A stretch of DNA of 64,000 bases from an uncultured Tessaracoccus sp. (GCF_947286155.1 NZ_CAMYPD010000002.1:1-64000); one strand, 5' to 3'. Counted from the stretch's first letter, positions 55,777 to 64,000 are shown. Program-made: numbers and translations. The notes: generated from the sequence alone by a model not told the origin.

Positions 55777-56670
55777 TCAGACGAACTCGCTTCCGGTGAT
55801 CCTCCGGTAGGCCTCCAGGTAGCGTTCGCGCGTGGCGGTGACCACGTCGTCGGGCAGCGCCGGGGGCTCAGAGATACGGTCCCAGTCGGACTCGTGGGTG
55901 AGCCAGTCGCGCACAAATTGCTTGTCGAAGCTGGGGAGCGACGCGCCAGGCTTCCAGGTGTTCGCGTCCCAGAAGCGGGATGAATCTGGGGTGAGTACCT
56001 CGTCGGCGAGCACGAGTTCGCCGTCGCGGAGCCCGAATTCGAGTTTCGTGTCGGCGAGGATGATGCCGCGCTGGGCGGCGATGTTGGCGGCCCGGGAGTA
56101 GATAGCTAAGGTGGCGTCGCGCAGCGAGTTGGCGAGCTCTTCCCCGTGCAGGCGGGCGATGGTGGCGAAGTCGACGTTCTCGTCGTGGTCGCCCAGTTCT
56201 GCCTTGATCGCGGGCGTGAAGATGGGTGCGGGAAGCTTGTCGCCGTCCTGCAGAACGTCGGGCAGCTGGATGCCGCACACGGTGCCCGACGCCTGGTACT
56301 CCGCCCAGCCAGAGCCGGTGAGGTAGCCTCGGGCGACGCATTCAACCGGCACCATGTCGAGACGCTCGACGATCACCGCTCGGCCCGCGACTTCGTCGGG
56401 CACTTCGTCGGTGACGAGGTGGTTTGCGACGTCGGGGAATTGCTTGAACCACCACGAGCTGAGCTGCGTCAGCACCGCACCTTTGTCGGGAATGAGCGTG
56501 GGCAGGACGTGGTCGAAGGCCGAGATGTTGTCCGTGGCCACCATCAGGACGCAGGGGCGCCCGTCGATGTCGACGTCGTACAGCTCACGCACCTTTCCAG
56601 CGTGGCGAAGGGGCAAGCCGAGCGCTTCCTGGAACTGGTTCACACTCACGATGCTAGTCGCTGCAGGCAC
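55777..56670 (-). CDS. purC: Phosphoribosylaminoimidazole-succinocarboxamide synthase
   Basis: A 297-residue SAICAR synthase that joins CAIR and aspartate in purine synthesis. Motifs include HAGKVRELYDVDIDGRPCVLMVATDNISAFDHVLPTLIPDKG, VECVARGYLTGSGWAEYQASG and IILADTKLEFGLRDGELVLADEVLTPDSSRFWD. The start is GTG at 56670; GTG codons a few residues later (56649) are alternatives. It stands alone, convergent with the PfkB gene and divergent from the small membrane-protein gene. Confidence 0.95.
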   Translation of the reverse strand: MPAATSIVSVNQFQEALGLPLRHAGKVRELYDVDIDGRPCVLMVATDNISAFDHVLPTLIPDKGAVLTQLSSWWFKQFPDVANHLVTDEVPDEVAGRAVIVERLDMVPVECVARGYLTGSGWAEYQASGTVCGIQLPDVLQDGDKLPAPIFTPAIKAELGDHDENVDFATIARLHGEELANSLRDATLAIYSRAANIAAQRGIILADTKLEFGLRDGELVLADEVLTPDSSRFWDANTWKPGASLPSFDKQFVRDWLTHESDWDRISEPPALPDDVVTATRERYLEAYRRITGSEFV

Positions 56671-56750
56671 GTGCGGTGCGAGAACGGGTAGCTCGTGTTG
56701 TCATGCGCGGATGCGGCCGCTGACCCCAGTGCTCCCATATTCTCGAAGGT

Positions 56751-57203
56751 ATGCGACATCTTGTTCGGCTCCCGGTGCTGCTCATCGCTGTGTGGGCGGG
56801 CCTGGCGTTCACGTTGCTGTTCGGCGTCGATTGGGGGCTGCAGCAGCTCCTGGCAACGCGCCACCTGCTCGGGGCCGGGGCCGCCGGCGGTCTGATCTGG
56901 CTGGCCGGGCTGTTGATTCCTCTCGAGCACCCGAGGAGAGACCCGCGCTTCGGCACGATGTGGACGATCGTGATGTTCTTGATCGGCATCGTCGGCGGGA
57001 TTGTCGCCTACCAGGTGACGTACTTTCTCGGCGCCCCGGAGCAGCAGGAGCACTACACGCTGGCCGACATGGCTGGGATCTTCCTGATTCCAGCCATCAT
57101 GGCCGGGTGGATCGCTCTCGTCGCGGCGATCGACCTCACGCTCGTGACGCGCGCCGGGCCTGCACAGCCCATCTCAGCAACACATCGATGGATGCACCGC
57201 TGA
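56751..57203 (+). CDS. Hypothetical four-segment membrane protein
   Basis: A 150-residue protein with four predicted membrane segments (about residues 8-28, 40-60, 70-92, 105-128). No family is recognised. It lies alone between purC and the RNase H gene, with which it is convergent. Codon use and length make it a believable gene, but there is no functional clue. Confidence 0.6.
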   Translation: MRHLVRLPVLLIAVWAGLAFTLLFGVDWGLQQLLATRHLLGAGAAGGLIWLAGLLIPLEHPRRDPRFGTMWTIVMFLIGIVGGIVAYQVTYFLGAPEQQEHYTLADMAGIFLIPAIMAGWIALVAAIDLTLVTRAGPAQPISATHRWMHR

Positions 57204-57212
57204 GCTCCGCCG

Positions 57213-58115
57213 TCAGCGCTTCGTGACCTGCGCGAACCGCAGCTTCCAGCCGTCGCCCGTGCGCTGCCACAGGTTGAATCGCAGCTTGGTGCGCTGCTGC
57301 CAGCGCATCCCCACCACCCCGTCGGCGTACTGATCGATGCCGAGCACCTCGAAGCCCTTGTCATCAAGCGGTTTCCAGGCGCCATACGACGCGTCGATGA
57401 CCTGCCCGTCGACCGAGTGCGAGATCACGTCGGGGTGCAGCAGCTTGCGCAGCTTGGCCTCGTCGGTGCGCACTTCGTCGGAGAGCAGCTTCTTGGTGAG
57501 CGCCAACAGCTCGCCCTTGACTCTGGACGATGCTGTGCCAGGCGTGAGGCTCACGGGCTCCGTTTCGGCCGCGACGGTGAGCAGATCGGGTTCTTCCTCC
57601 CGCTGCCCAATCTCGAAGGCCGACTCCGACGTGCAGACGGGGGCGCCGTCGAACCCTGGCCCGACGTCGGGGCGACGCCCGGATTGGAATGCTTCGGCGG
57701 CAGCGCGGGCTCGCGCGTCGGCGGCCTCGTTGAGGTGATGCCCCGCGTGACCCTTCACCCACTCGAACGCCACACTGCGGCCGCGCATGGCCTCGTCGAT
57801 GGCCTTCATGAGCTCAACGTTCTGGACGGGTTTGCCGTCGGCTTTCTTCCATCCTTTGCGCTTCCAACCGGCCATCCATTTCGTGACTGAGTTGATGACG
57901 TACTGCGAGTCGCACAGCACCTTGAGCGGGCGCGGATCGTTCGCGGTGGACTGCAGCAGTTGCAGCACCGCCATGAGCTCACCCATGTTGTTCGTGCCGC
58001 GCTCCCAGCCGCCGGCCGCCCAGCAGCTATCGTCGATGTACCACGCCCAGCCCGCCGGCCCGGGGTTGCTGAGCGATGACCCGTCGGCGGCAGCTACCAG
58101 CTCGTCAGTGGCCAT
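57213..58115 (-). CDS. Ribonuclease HI domain fused to an NTF2-like C-terminal domain
   Basis: A 300-residue protein. Residues ~4-140 form a type 1 RNase H domain that would cleave the RNA strand of RNA:DNA hybrids, with the active-site set D11 (ADGSS), E46 (MGELMAV), D69 (CDSQYV) and D133 (EAADARAR). Residues ~190-300 look like an NTF2/SnoaL-type domain (LLALTKKLLSDEVRTDEAKLRKLLHPDVISHS). The ATG at 58115 overlaps the end of the adenosine deaminase gene by 11 bases. No separate ribosome-binding site is clear, so coupling is likely. Confidence 0.85.
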   Translation of the reverse strand: MATDELVAAADGSSLSNPGPAGWAWYIDDSCWAAGGWERGTNNMGELMAVLQLLQSTANDPRPLKVLCDSQYVINSVTKWMAGWKRKGWKKADGKPVQNVELMKAIDEAMRGRSVAFEWVKGHAGHHLNEAADARARAAAEAFQSGRRPDVGPGFDGAPVCTSESAFEIGQREEEPDLLTVAAETEPVSLTPGTASSRVKGELLALTKKLLSDEVRTDEAKLRKLLHPDVISHSVDGQVIDASYGAWKPLDDKGFEVLGIDQYADGVVGMRWQQRTKLRFNLWQRTGDGWKLRFAQVTKR

Positions 58116-59166
58116 AGCCGGGGAGGATGACGCGCTCGAGCAGGTCAAGCTTCTCGTCGTGGTGCAGGAACGACGCCTGGAGTGCGTCGACGGTGATGCG
58201 CTCGAAGTCGTCTACGCCCCATCCGAAGGCTTCGGAGACGCGGGCGAACTCGCGGCTCATGGACGTGCCGGACATGAGGCGGTTGTCGCAGTTGATGGAG
58301 ATGTTGAAGCCCAGGTCGAACAGCAACCCGACGGGGTGCTCTTCGATGGAGTCGGCAACGCCCGTCTGCAGGTTCGACGTGGGGCACACCTCGAGCATGA
58401 TTTGCTGGTCGAGCACGTACTGCGCGAGGCGCCCCAGCGCGAGCTGCTCGCCGGTGAGGTCGATGTCTTCGACGATGCGTACGCCGTGGCCGATGCGGCG
58501 CGCTCCGCAGATTTGGACCGCCTCGAACACCGACTTCGGGCCAACATCCTCGCCCGCATGGATGGTGAAGGGGAAGTTGTTTCGACGCAGGTGCTCGAAG
58601 GCCTTCGCGAAGCGGGTGCAGGGGAAGCCGTCCTCGGCGCCTGCGATGTCGAAGCCAGCGACGGAATCGTCGCGGAAGTCGAGGGCGAGCTGGGCGATGT
58701 CGGTCGTCGGTTCGCCGTGGCGCATCGAGGTGAGGATCTGTCGCGCAGCGATGGTGCGCCCGTCGGCCTGGGCCGCAGCGACGCCGTCGGCGATACCGTC
58801 GCGTACTGCCTCGACAGCTTGCTCGAGCGTGAGATCGCGCGTGACGTGCTGCTCGGGCGCCCACCGCAGTTCCGCGTAGGCGACGCCGTCGGCAGCCAGG
58901 TCTTCGACGGCCTCCTTCGCGACGCGGATGAGGTGTTCGCGGTTGCGCATGGCCGCGACGGTGTAGTCGAAGGTCTGCAGGTAGGACGGCAGCGAGCCCG
59001 AGTCGGCTTGCTCGAAGAACCAGTCTTCCAGGGTGTCGGCATCCATGCAGGGCACCTCATGACCGATGTCGCCGAGGTGATCAATGACGGTCTGCCCTCG
59101 CAGCCCACCGTCGAGGTGCTCGTGCAGGGCCACCTTCGGCAAGGCCTTCAACTGTTCCATGTCCAT
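58105..59166 (-). CDS. add: Adenosine deaminase
   Basis: A 353-residue enzyme converting adenosine to inosine. The zinc-site motif KVALHEHLDGG and the later PFTIHAGED, GARRIGHGVRI, EVCPTSNLQTG and SINCDNRLMSGTSMSREF segments are diagnostic. The GTG-initiated longer frame from 59205 is less likely than the ATG at 59166, since homologues begin just before the HEHLDGG motif. It is coupled to the RNase H gene downstream. It fits with the nucleoside importer and cytidine deaminase at the right end of the window. Confidence 0.93.
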   Translation of the reverse strand: MDMEQLKALPKVALHEHLDGGLRGQTVIDHLGDIGHEVPCMDADTLEDWFFEQADSGSLPSYLQTFDYTVAAMRNREHLIRVAKEAVEDLAADGVAYAELRWAPEQHVTRDLTLEQAVEAVRDGIADGVAAAQADGRTIAARQILTSMRHGEPTTDIAQLALDFRDDSVAGFDIAGAEDGFPCTRFAKAFEHLRRNNFPFTIHAGEDVGPKSVFEAVQICGARRIGHGVRIVEDIDLTGEQLALGRLAQYVLDQQIMLEVCPTSNLQTGVADSIEEHPVGLLFDLGFNISINCDNRLMSGTSMSREFARVSEAFGWGVDDFERITVDALQASFLHHDEKLDLLERVILPGYGH

Positions 59167-59234
59167 ACGCGTCAGCCTAGCCCTGCGCTCCGACAACGTC
59201 GACACGCGTTACCTGCGGGTGAGCCTGCAACGCA

Positions 59235-59687
59235 TCAATGCCGGGGAATGCCGTAGAAATCGGCGATGTCATCCACGCTCACAACGGCTTTGTCAATGAC
59301 GTCCTTAAACCGGAGAGACTGCTTCTGATCTGCTGCCACGACGTCAATCGTCACCCGCTCAATGTTGCGGTAGTTGCCTCGGTGCACCTCGACGATAGCT
59401 CGCCCCACCTCGTCGAGTATGCTGCGGAGCTCATCGCGAGACGTAGCGTCGGTATCGACGCGGCCCGAGATCCATCCGTTCTTCGAGAAAAACATTCCCA
59501 CGAGCGTGTAGGTGAACTCGCTCGTTGCAGTAACTCCGTTGATTCGCTCGATAGCGTCGACGAGTTGCTGATTCAAGTCGGTCTCGTCAGGTTCCGTTTC
59601 GCGGCCGCCGCTACAGCCAGAGAGTCCCATGGTGAGTACACCTCCTGTCGCAGCCAGTATGACCCAACGTCGCGCGACGGCGTTCAT
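59235..59687 (-). CDS. Hypothetical lipoprotein at the end of the WXG100/hydrolase operon
   Basis: A 150-residue protein with a lipoprotein leader (RRWVILAATGGVLTMGLSGC, lipobox LSGC). The mature part is about 125 residues without a recognised family. It is the last gene of a four-gene operon and overlaps its predecessor by 4 bases (ATGA). In comparable effector operons the last lipoprotein can be an immunity or surface partner, but nothing in the sequence proves that here. Confidence 0.7.
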   Translation of the reverse strand: MNAVARRWVILAATGGVLTMGLSGCSGGRETEPDETDLNQQLVDAIERINGVTATSEFTYTLVGMFFSKNGWISGRVDTDATSRDELRSILDEVGRAIVEVHRGNYRNIERVTIDVVAADQKQSLRFKDVIDKAVVSVDDIADFYGIPRH

Positions 59688-60469
59688 GCCCGTCCATTCG
59701 TCAAATCAGCCAACTGATGGATGAGGCTCCCGCCAAGATGGCCAGCAGGTACGCGAACGATTCCCGGCTGGCCGGGCACCATATGGTAAAGGCCGCGTGC
59801 TCCAATGGACCACGCGTCGTTGAAGTGATGGGTGCCGTCGGGGAACTCTGCCATACCAATCGCAAATACACTCGCCTCGGGGTGCAGTGCGTCACGAGCA
59901 TCGTCGGGAAGATCCGGCATATCAGGAACCCTGCGAAGCAAGGCCGAAGGATCGTCTCGTAGGGAATCCGGGACATTCTCGAGCACAACAACGATGGGCT
60001 CATATCCCGCACCGGGACGGATCGGCGTCGCACGGGCGTCGTCGAGCGGCGGCAGTACGCGACGAATGAGGCTCCATATCTGGGCGGTGGGGGCCAAGGC
60101 GACCTCGATCATGGGATGCGCGCCGACAACCTCCGGCCCATCCGGCCCATCCTCAACTTTGCACCGCTGAGTGATAGCGACGCAGTCCTGGTTGCCAACG
60201 AGCAGGGATGATTCGAACACGACATCTGCGTACTGCGACACCAGCTGGAGAGCGATCTTCGCGGTGCGGGTGAGTTCCAGAGCGATCCCCCACTGGGGGT
60301 CGAGGCCGGCTGGGGTTTCTATGCCGGCGGCCGCCCAATCATCGCGCAGGTCCTCGTCGACATGCGGCAGCTCTGGGCCCGTGATGAGTTCGGTTGCGCT
60401 TGCCCAAGCCTGCTGACCGACCAACCCGACGCGCAGCGGCCCCTCGGTGTGCATCGTGGAGGTCATCAA
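59684..60469 (-). CDS. Hypothetical cytoplasmic protein in the WXG100/hydrolase operon
   Basis: A 261-residue protein with no signal peptide or membrane segment. No family is recognised. It is acidic, with Pro/Asp-rich loops (PDMPDLPDDARDALHPE). Its genes upstream and downstream overlap it by 4 bases each (ATGA), so it is strictly co-translated with the hydrolase and the lipoprotein. By position it could be a chaperone or immunity factor for the hydrolase; this is inference only. Confidence 0.65.
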   Translation of the reverse strand: MMTSTMHTEGPLRVGLVGQQAWASATELITGPELPHVDEDLRDDWAAAGIETPAGLDPQWGIALELTRTAKIALQLVSQYADVVFESSLLVGNQDCVAITQRCKVEDGPDGPEVVGAHPMIEVALAPTAQIWSLIRRVLPPLDDARATPIRPGAGYEPIVVVLENVPDSLRDDPSALLRRVPDMPDLPDDARDALHPEASVFAIGMAEFPDGTHHFNDAWSIGARGLYHMVPGQPGIVRVPAGHLGGSLIHQLADLTNGRA

Positions 60470-62103
60470 CGGTACTCCCGTCCGAACTGCGTCTTGTAGG
60501 TCGTCGTGTCCCCGTGCAGAAAGTGGCGGTATTGCTCATCGAGTTGACGCACTGCCGCCACATTCTCAGGACTTCCCTGGCCGCTGCTGAGAGTCGCAAT
60601 ATCTTGCTGATAGGTGGTCTGTTGGTGAGTGTACGTCGGCAAGTAGTCGCCCGGCCCATTCTGGCCCGAATGGGGCATGGTGATGTTCGTAACGTTCGAT
60701 GTGGGATCGACCGAGCCGTTGACGCGCCTGCCGTCGAGATCGGCTCTCGGGATCGGATCGTACTGCGTCTGGAAATTAGTGACGGGCACGCTGCGGTCCA
60801 TGTTGAGGGTCTCCGTGGGCGATCCAGCACTCACGATGCCTTTCACGTCATAGCCATCCAGATAATGCGACGAAGTGATCATCTGACCAGCGATGATGCC
60901 GCCCTGCGAGTGGCCAGTGAGCAGGAGTTCCGGCTTGCCCTCGGGCACCGGCAAGCCGCGCTGGCGGCGGTACTCGATGTCTTGCTGGATGGCTTGCTGG
61001 ACCGCGTCGGCGGCACCCTGCGTCGCAGCAGTCGGTCCTTCCCCAATGTGGGCGAAGTTGGCGGACCAGTCCAGGCCCGACGGCGCGCCTCCCCAACCAG
61101 CCTTGGTAAACATCTTTTCCGCGGTGCCTGGAATCGATGCAATGTATCGAACCTGGCCATCCGCGCCGACCACGGCCGTCACGGTCACCGAGTTGCGATC
61201 AGCGTCCCCCCGGTTATAGGCATCCATAGTGATGTCCATGAGGTCATTGATGCCGGCGATTTCGCCCTTACCGGCCACTCGCGTATCACCTGTCCATGGC
61301 AGTCCGTCGTCGGCAATGTGCTGGTCTTCACCCGTAATCGCGTTAGCGATGATACCAATTCCGCGTGCCGCTACGGTGATGGCTTCGCCACCCACCTGCG
61401 AGATGTACGGGGGCTTTCCGTCCTCAACCCAATCCGTAAACCACTGGGGAGGATTGTCGATGCCATCCTTCAGCCGGTCCCAAGCCGCGCCAGCAGCATC
61501 GATACGTGGCTGGACGTGCTCATCCCACTGATCGGATGCCCAGGAGAGCCCGTCTTCAATGCGATCCCCCGTCCAGTCGATGGCGTCTTCCACGCCATCG
61601 CGAATCCCCGCACCCAGTTCGCGGAGATCACCCAGCCCGTCCTGCCACAACAGCTTGGCCGCCAACTTGCCATCGGTCGTATTCAGCCGGAACGTGAGCG
61701 ACACTACTGACGCGGCGAGACCAGCACGCACGAACGGGCGCCGGGGATCGATATTGAACCCTGCGACGTCGGTGATCCACCCCCAGTCTCCGATCTCGAA
61801 CTGCCACCGGTGGGCTTTGTCGACTGTGCGGCGTTGAGCATCCTGGATATCGCTCAACGACGATGCTGCTGTCTCCAGTGCCTCGGCGATCGGATCCAGT
61901 TGTTTGATCTGTCTGTCGATCGCTTCGCATTGGCGTTCTCGTCGCTTATGTTCAGCCTCCGCGGCACGGCCCTGCCATTGACCTACGTCGAGGGAACGTA
62001 GCCCGTCGCTCACCTCACCGAGCGTTCTCGATGTGGAGCGGAGGTCGGCAGCTTGCGCCGACAGCTCGCTGGGTTGCGCCCGGAGTCCGTCACCCCACTG
62101 CAT
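60466..62103 (-). CDS. WXG-like N-terminus fused to alpha/beta-hydrolase domain (possible type VII effector)
   Basis: A 545-residue protein. The first ~95 residues are helical with a W-x-G at 43-45 (GQWQGRAAEAEH), resembling WXG100-type secretion domains. The middle is mixed. The C-terminal third contains ELLLTGHSQGGIIAG (nucleophile Ser399), with D449 (QYDPIPRAD) and H478 (TMPHSG) as candidate triad members, as in lipase-like or DUF1023-type hydrolases. The start shares one base with the stop of the preceding WXG-sized gene (TGATG). There is no Sec signal peptide, so export by a type VII system is a reasonable inference. Confidence 0.75.
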   Translation of the reverse strand: MQWGDGLRAQPSELSAQAADLRSTSRTLGEVSDGLRSLDVGQWQGRAAEAEHKRRERQCEAIDRQIKQLDPIAEALETAASSLSDIQDAQRRTVDKAHRWQFEIGDWGWITDVAGFNIDPRRPFVRAGLAASVVSLTFRLNTTDGKLAAKLLWQDGLGDLRELGAGIRDGVEDAIDWTGDRIEDGLSWASDQWDEHVQPRIDAAGAAWDRLKDGIDNPPQWFTDWVEDGKPPYISQVGGEAITVAARGIGIIANAITGEDQHIADDGLPWTGDTRVAGKGEIAGINDLMDITMDAYNRGDADRNSVTVTAVVGADGQVRYIASIPGTAEKMFTKAGWGGAPSGLDWSANFAHIGEGPTAATQGAADAVQQAIQQDIEYRRQRGLPVPEGKPELLLTGHSQGGIIAGQMITSSHYLDGYDVKGIVSAGSPTETLNMDRSVPVTNFQTQYDPIPRADLDGRRVNGSVDPTSNVTNITMPHSGQNGPGDYLPTYTHQQTTYQQDIATLSSGQGSPENVAAVRQLDEQYRHFLHGDTTTYKTQFGREYR

Positions 62104-62402
62104 CAGATGCCCTCAAAGAATGACTCAACCTCTTGACACGCCCGCTGCTCACACTGCTCATACGCGCTGGCGGTCTCCCCCATTGCTTGGGCGTGCGTCT
62201 CGAGCTGACTGACGATCTGTCGGGAAGAAGTCTGGAACTCCGAGTCGAGGGACGCGGCACGTCCCGCGCTCATAGAACCGGGGAGAGCATCCGAGACACG
62301 GTGGATGCGCATCGTCTGAGATGCCGACGACGCGACGTTGGAAATCGTTTCAAGGCGTCCCCTGGCCTCACTCAGCACCGACCAATCCACTCGGAAATCC
62401 AT
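62103..62402 (-). CDS. WXG100-like small helical protein
   Basis: A 99-residue helical protein (MDFRVDWSVLSEARGRLETI to QEVESFFEGI), of the size and helix-loop-helix character of WXG100/ESX proteins, though the W-x-G is not classical. The ATG at 62402 is chosen because a perfect -10 TATAAT lies seven bases upstream (62410-62415), which implies a leaderless mRNA. Longer frames to 62432 would start before the -10. It begins the four-gene operon. Confidence 0.7.
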   Translation of the reverse strand: MDFRVDWSVLSEARGRLETISNVASSASQTMRIHRVSDALPGSMSAGRAASLDSEFQTSSRQIVSQLETHAQAMGETASAYEQCEQRACQEVESFFEGI

Positions 62403-62409
62403 AGGGGGC

Positions 62410-62415
62410 ATTATA
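62410..62415 (-). promoter_or_regulatory. -10 element of the WXG100/hydrolase operon
   Basis: On the minus strand TATAAT is followed by GCCCCCT and then the ATG at 62402. With normal start-site spacing the transcript would begin at the A of the ATG. A clear -35 at 17 bases is not visible (ATATCGGT region), so sigma-70-type activity may depend on another factor. Confidence 0.5.
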
Positions 62416-62458
62416 CGACGCCAGGAGGTCAAACCGATATGTCGAGCGGCAGGGTCTC

Positions 62459-62854
62459 CTAGCTACGCACTCGCTCGAGGTCGTTCGGGCCGAAGCCTTG
62501 CGGAAGCGCCTGTTCCCATGGGAGGTCCCCCTCCGGGGTGCGCACGACGAACCCCTCCCCCGCGTGCTCATGCAACAGCTGCCGGCAGCGACCGCACGGC
62601 ATGATGAGCTCACCGAGCTTGTTGACGCACAGGAACGCGACGAGCTTGCCGCCGCCCGACTTCCACAACTCGGATATCAGACCACACTCAGCGCAGAGCG
62701 TCATGCCCAGGCTCGCATTTTCCACGTTGCATCCCGAAACCATGCGGCCATCGTCGACGAATGCCGCCGCCCCCACCGGGTACTCGGAATAGGGCACGTA
62801 CGAGAATTTCGTCATGCGCTTGGCCTCGGCGAGGAGGGCGTCCCAGTCGGTCAT
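62459..62854 (-). CDS. cdd: Cytidine deaminase
   Basis: A 131-residue tetrameric-type cytidine deaminase that converts cytidine to uridine. The motifs are VGAAAFVDDGRMVSGCNVENASLG, the zinc/catalytic CAEC segment (C54, E56) and PCGRCRQLL (C87, C90 as zinc ligands). The start shares a base with the stop of the upstream permease gene (TGATG). It fits a nucleoside uptake and salvage operon. Confidence 0.94.
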   Translation of the reverse strand: MTDWDALLAEAKRMTKFSYVPYSEYPVGAAAFVDDGRMVSGCNVENASLGMTLCAECGLISELWKSGGGKLVAFLCVNKLGELIMPCGRCRQLLHEHAGEGFVVRTPEGDLPWEQALPQGFGPNDLERVRS

Positions 62855-64000
62855 CAGTGGCTCTTCTCGTAGTGCTGGCCGTCAGCTGCAGGCGGCCGCA
62901 CCCGGCCGATCAACCCAGCAACGGCGACGATGGTGATGAGGTACGGCAGGGCGGAGAGGAAGTCGCCCGGCATGGGGGTATTCAGCGGGCTCAGTGTCTG
63001 CGCGAGCTGTCTCGAGAAGCCGAAGAACAACGCCATGCAGGCCGCCAGCACCGGGTGCCAGCGCCCCATAATCACCGCTGCGAGCGCGATGAAGCCATTG
63101 CCGGCAGTGACGCCCGTCGTCTGGAACGCGCCCGAGCTACCAATCGTGAAGAACGCACCGCCAAAGCCCGCAAAGACGCCGCCGAGGAGCACTGATTGGA
63201 ACTTGGTGCGAATGACGTCGATGCCGACGGTGTCTGCGGCGTGCGGGTGTTCACCCACCGAGCGCACGCGGAGTCCCCACTTCGTTTTGTAGAGCATGAA
63301 CCACACGAACGCCACCGCGATCACCGCGATGTACGTGAGCGGACGCTGGACGAACAAGATGGGGCCGAGGAACGGGATCTTGCTGATCACCGGAATCTCC
63401 ACCGGCGTCATCACGGAAACGGAGTTCAGATTCGACGAGCCCTTCACCAGCTGCTCATACATGAAGCCGGTGAAACCTGTCGCAAGCAGGTTCACCACCA
63501 CGCCGAGCACCACGTGATCGACCAGGTACTTCAGCGTGAACACCGCCAGCAGCAGCGCCGACAGCACGCCGGCAAGCACTGCAGCGAACATGGCTGCCCA
63601 AAGATTCTGCGTGAGGCCAGCGACGACGCTCGCGGTGAACGCGGCCGTCAGCATCTGACCTTCGATGGCGACGTTCACCACGCCCGCTCGTTCGGACAGC
63701 ACGCCGCACAACGCACCGAGCACGATGGGTGTGGCGTACTGCAGCGTGCCGTTGAGCTGGTTCGTGAGCGTGAACGGCAGCGGGGCATCCGCAGCCGACC
63801 AGACGATAAACCCGACGAACAACGCGGTGCCAGCCAGCGTGCCAAGCAGCGTCGACCAGGGCTTGGGGACCTTCCGCGCCAGGAAAAATGCGCCGACGAA
63901 CAGCATCACCACGGCGCACAGCACCGTCACGGGCAGGGCCGGAACGGACAGCGTCGGCAACTGCACTTCGTCGAGCACGTCAGACAGGGCGATCTGCGAG
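62854..64000 (-). CDS. Nucleoside-type (BMP family) ABC transporter permease, incomplete at window edge
   Basis: At least 374 residues of a polytopic permease of the family that imports nucleosides with BMP-type binding proteins. The diagnostic stretch is LGALCGVLSERAGVVNVAIEGQMLTAAF, and VGEHPHAADTVGIDV follows in the second half. A GTG at 63978 can start the listed reading frame, but the frame is open to the end of the window (SQIALSD precedes), so the real start is probably outside. It overlaps cdd by one base. Confidence 0.9.
   Translation of the reverse strand, partial: SQIALSDVLDEVQLPTLSVPALPVTVLCAVVMLFVGAFFLARKVPKPWSTLLGTLAGTALFVGFIVWSAADAPLPFTLTNQLNGTLQYATPIVLGALCGVLSERAGVVNVAIEGQMLTAAFTASVVAGLTQNLWAAMFAAVLAGVLSALLLAVFTLKYLVDHVVLGVVVNLLATGFTGFMYEQLVKGSSNLNSVSVMTPVEIPVISKIPFLGPILFVQRPLTYIAVIAVAFVWFMLYKTKWGLRVRSVGEHPHAADTVGIDVIRTKFQSVLLGGVFAGFGGAFFTIGSSGAFQTTGVTAGNGFIALAAVIMGRWHPVLAACMALFFGFSRQLAQTLSPLNTPMPGDFLSALPYLITIVAVAGLIGRVRPPAADGQHYEKSH

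Overview
The window is a gene-dense, high-GC chromosomal segment with long operons and many 4-base ATGA or 1-base TGATG gene overlaps. Gene content points to an actinomycete: a monomeric isocitrate dehydrogenase, a separate PurS subunit, a SigE-type ECF sigma factor, YhgE/Pip, a WXG100-like protein, and CUT1 sugar transporters without their own ATPases. A propionibacterial relative is plausible but is an impression only. I see no rRNA, tRNA, CRISPR array or transposase gene.

Layout. 1-2724: the 3' part of icd, then an ArsR regulator with a CDF metal exporter. 2792-13683: a beta-glucan/beta-glucoside locus with a GH3 glucosidase, a five-part peptide-type ABC importer, a TetR regulator and a secreted GH30 hydrolase. 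13823-18213: glycogen phosphorylase, a small membrane protein and a frameshifted lipoprotein gene. 18246-20758: purM and purF. 20905-27469: a maltose/maltodextrin locus (malGFE, a divergent LacI regulator, a GH13 glucosidase). 27479-28540: a DUF559 nuclease-like gene bracketed by inverted copies of an 80-bp hairpin element. 28555-32161: YhgE/Pip, a degenerate ABC ATPase and TetR. 32404-35503: HPr, aspartase and an M20 dipeptidase. 35805-40901: a sortase-anchored double alkaline phosphatase and a two-gene TIGR03943/permease unit. 40912-45794: purL, a third hairpin element, an anti-sigma/sigma pair, purQ and purS. 45917-49057: a secreted PIG-L deacetylase. 49283-55770: a GH4 / DeoR / CUT1 ABC / PfkB sugar locus. 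55777-59166: purC, a membrane protein, an RNase H fusion and adenosine deaminase. 59235-62402: a tightly coupled WXG100-like/hydrolase operon. 62459-64000: cytidine deaminase and a nucleoside-type ABC permease running off the end.

Two themes run through the window. Three separate carbohydrate import and hydrolysis systems sit around glycogen phosphorylase, and glgP and the mal locus appear to share operator sequences. The purine genes keep the collinear order purC-S-Q-L-F-M on the minus strand, but the series is broken up by accessory modules; nucleoside salvage genes lie at the right end.

The most unusual items are the three-copy nested-hairpin element that brackets a DUF559 gene, two secreted proteins that stop right after an LPXTG-like motif, a G7-tract frameshift between a lipobox and its protein, a tandem PhoA fusion, a peptide-type ABC ATPase that lacks its Walker A lysine, and the WXG100/hydrolase operon with a near-perfect leaderless start.
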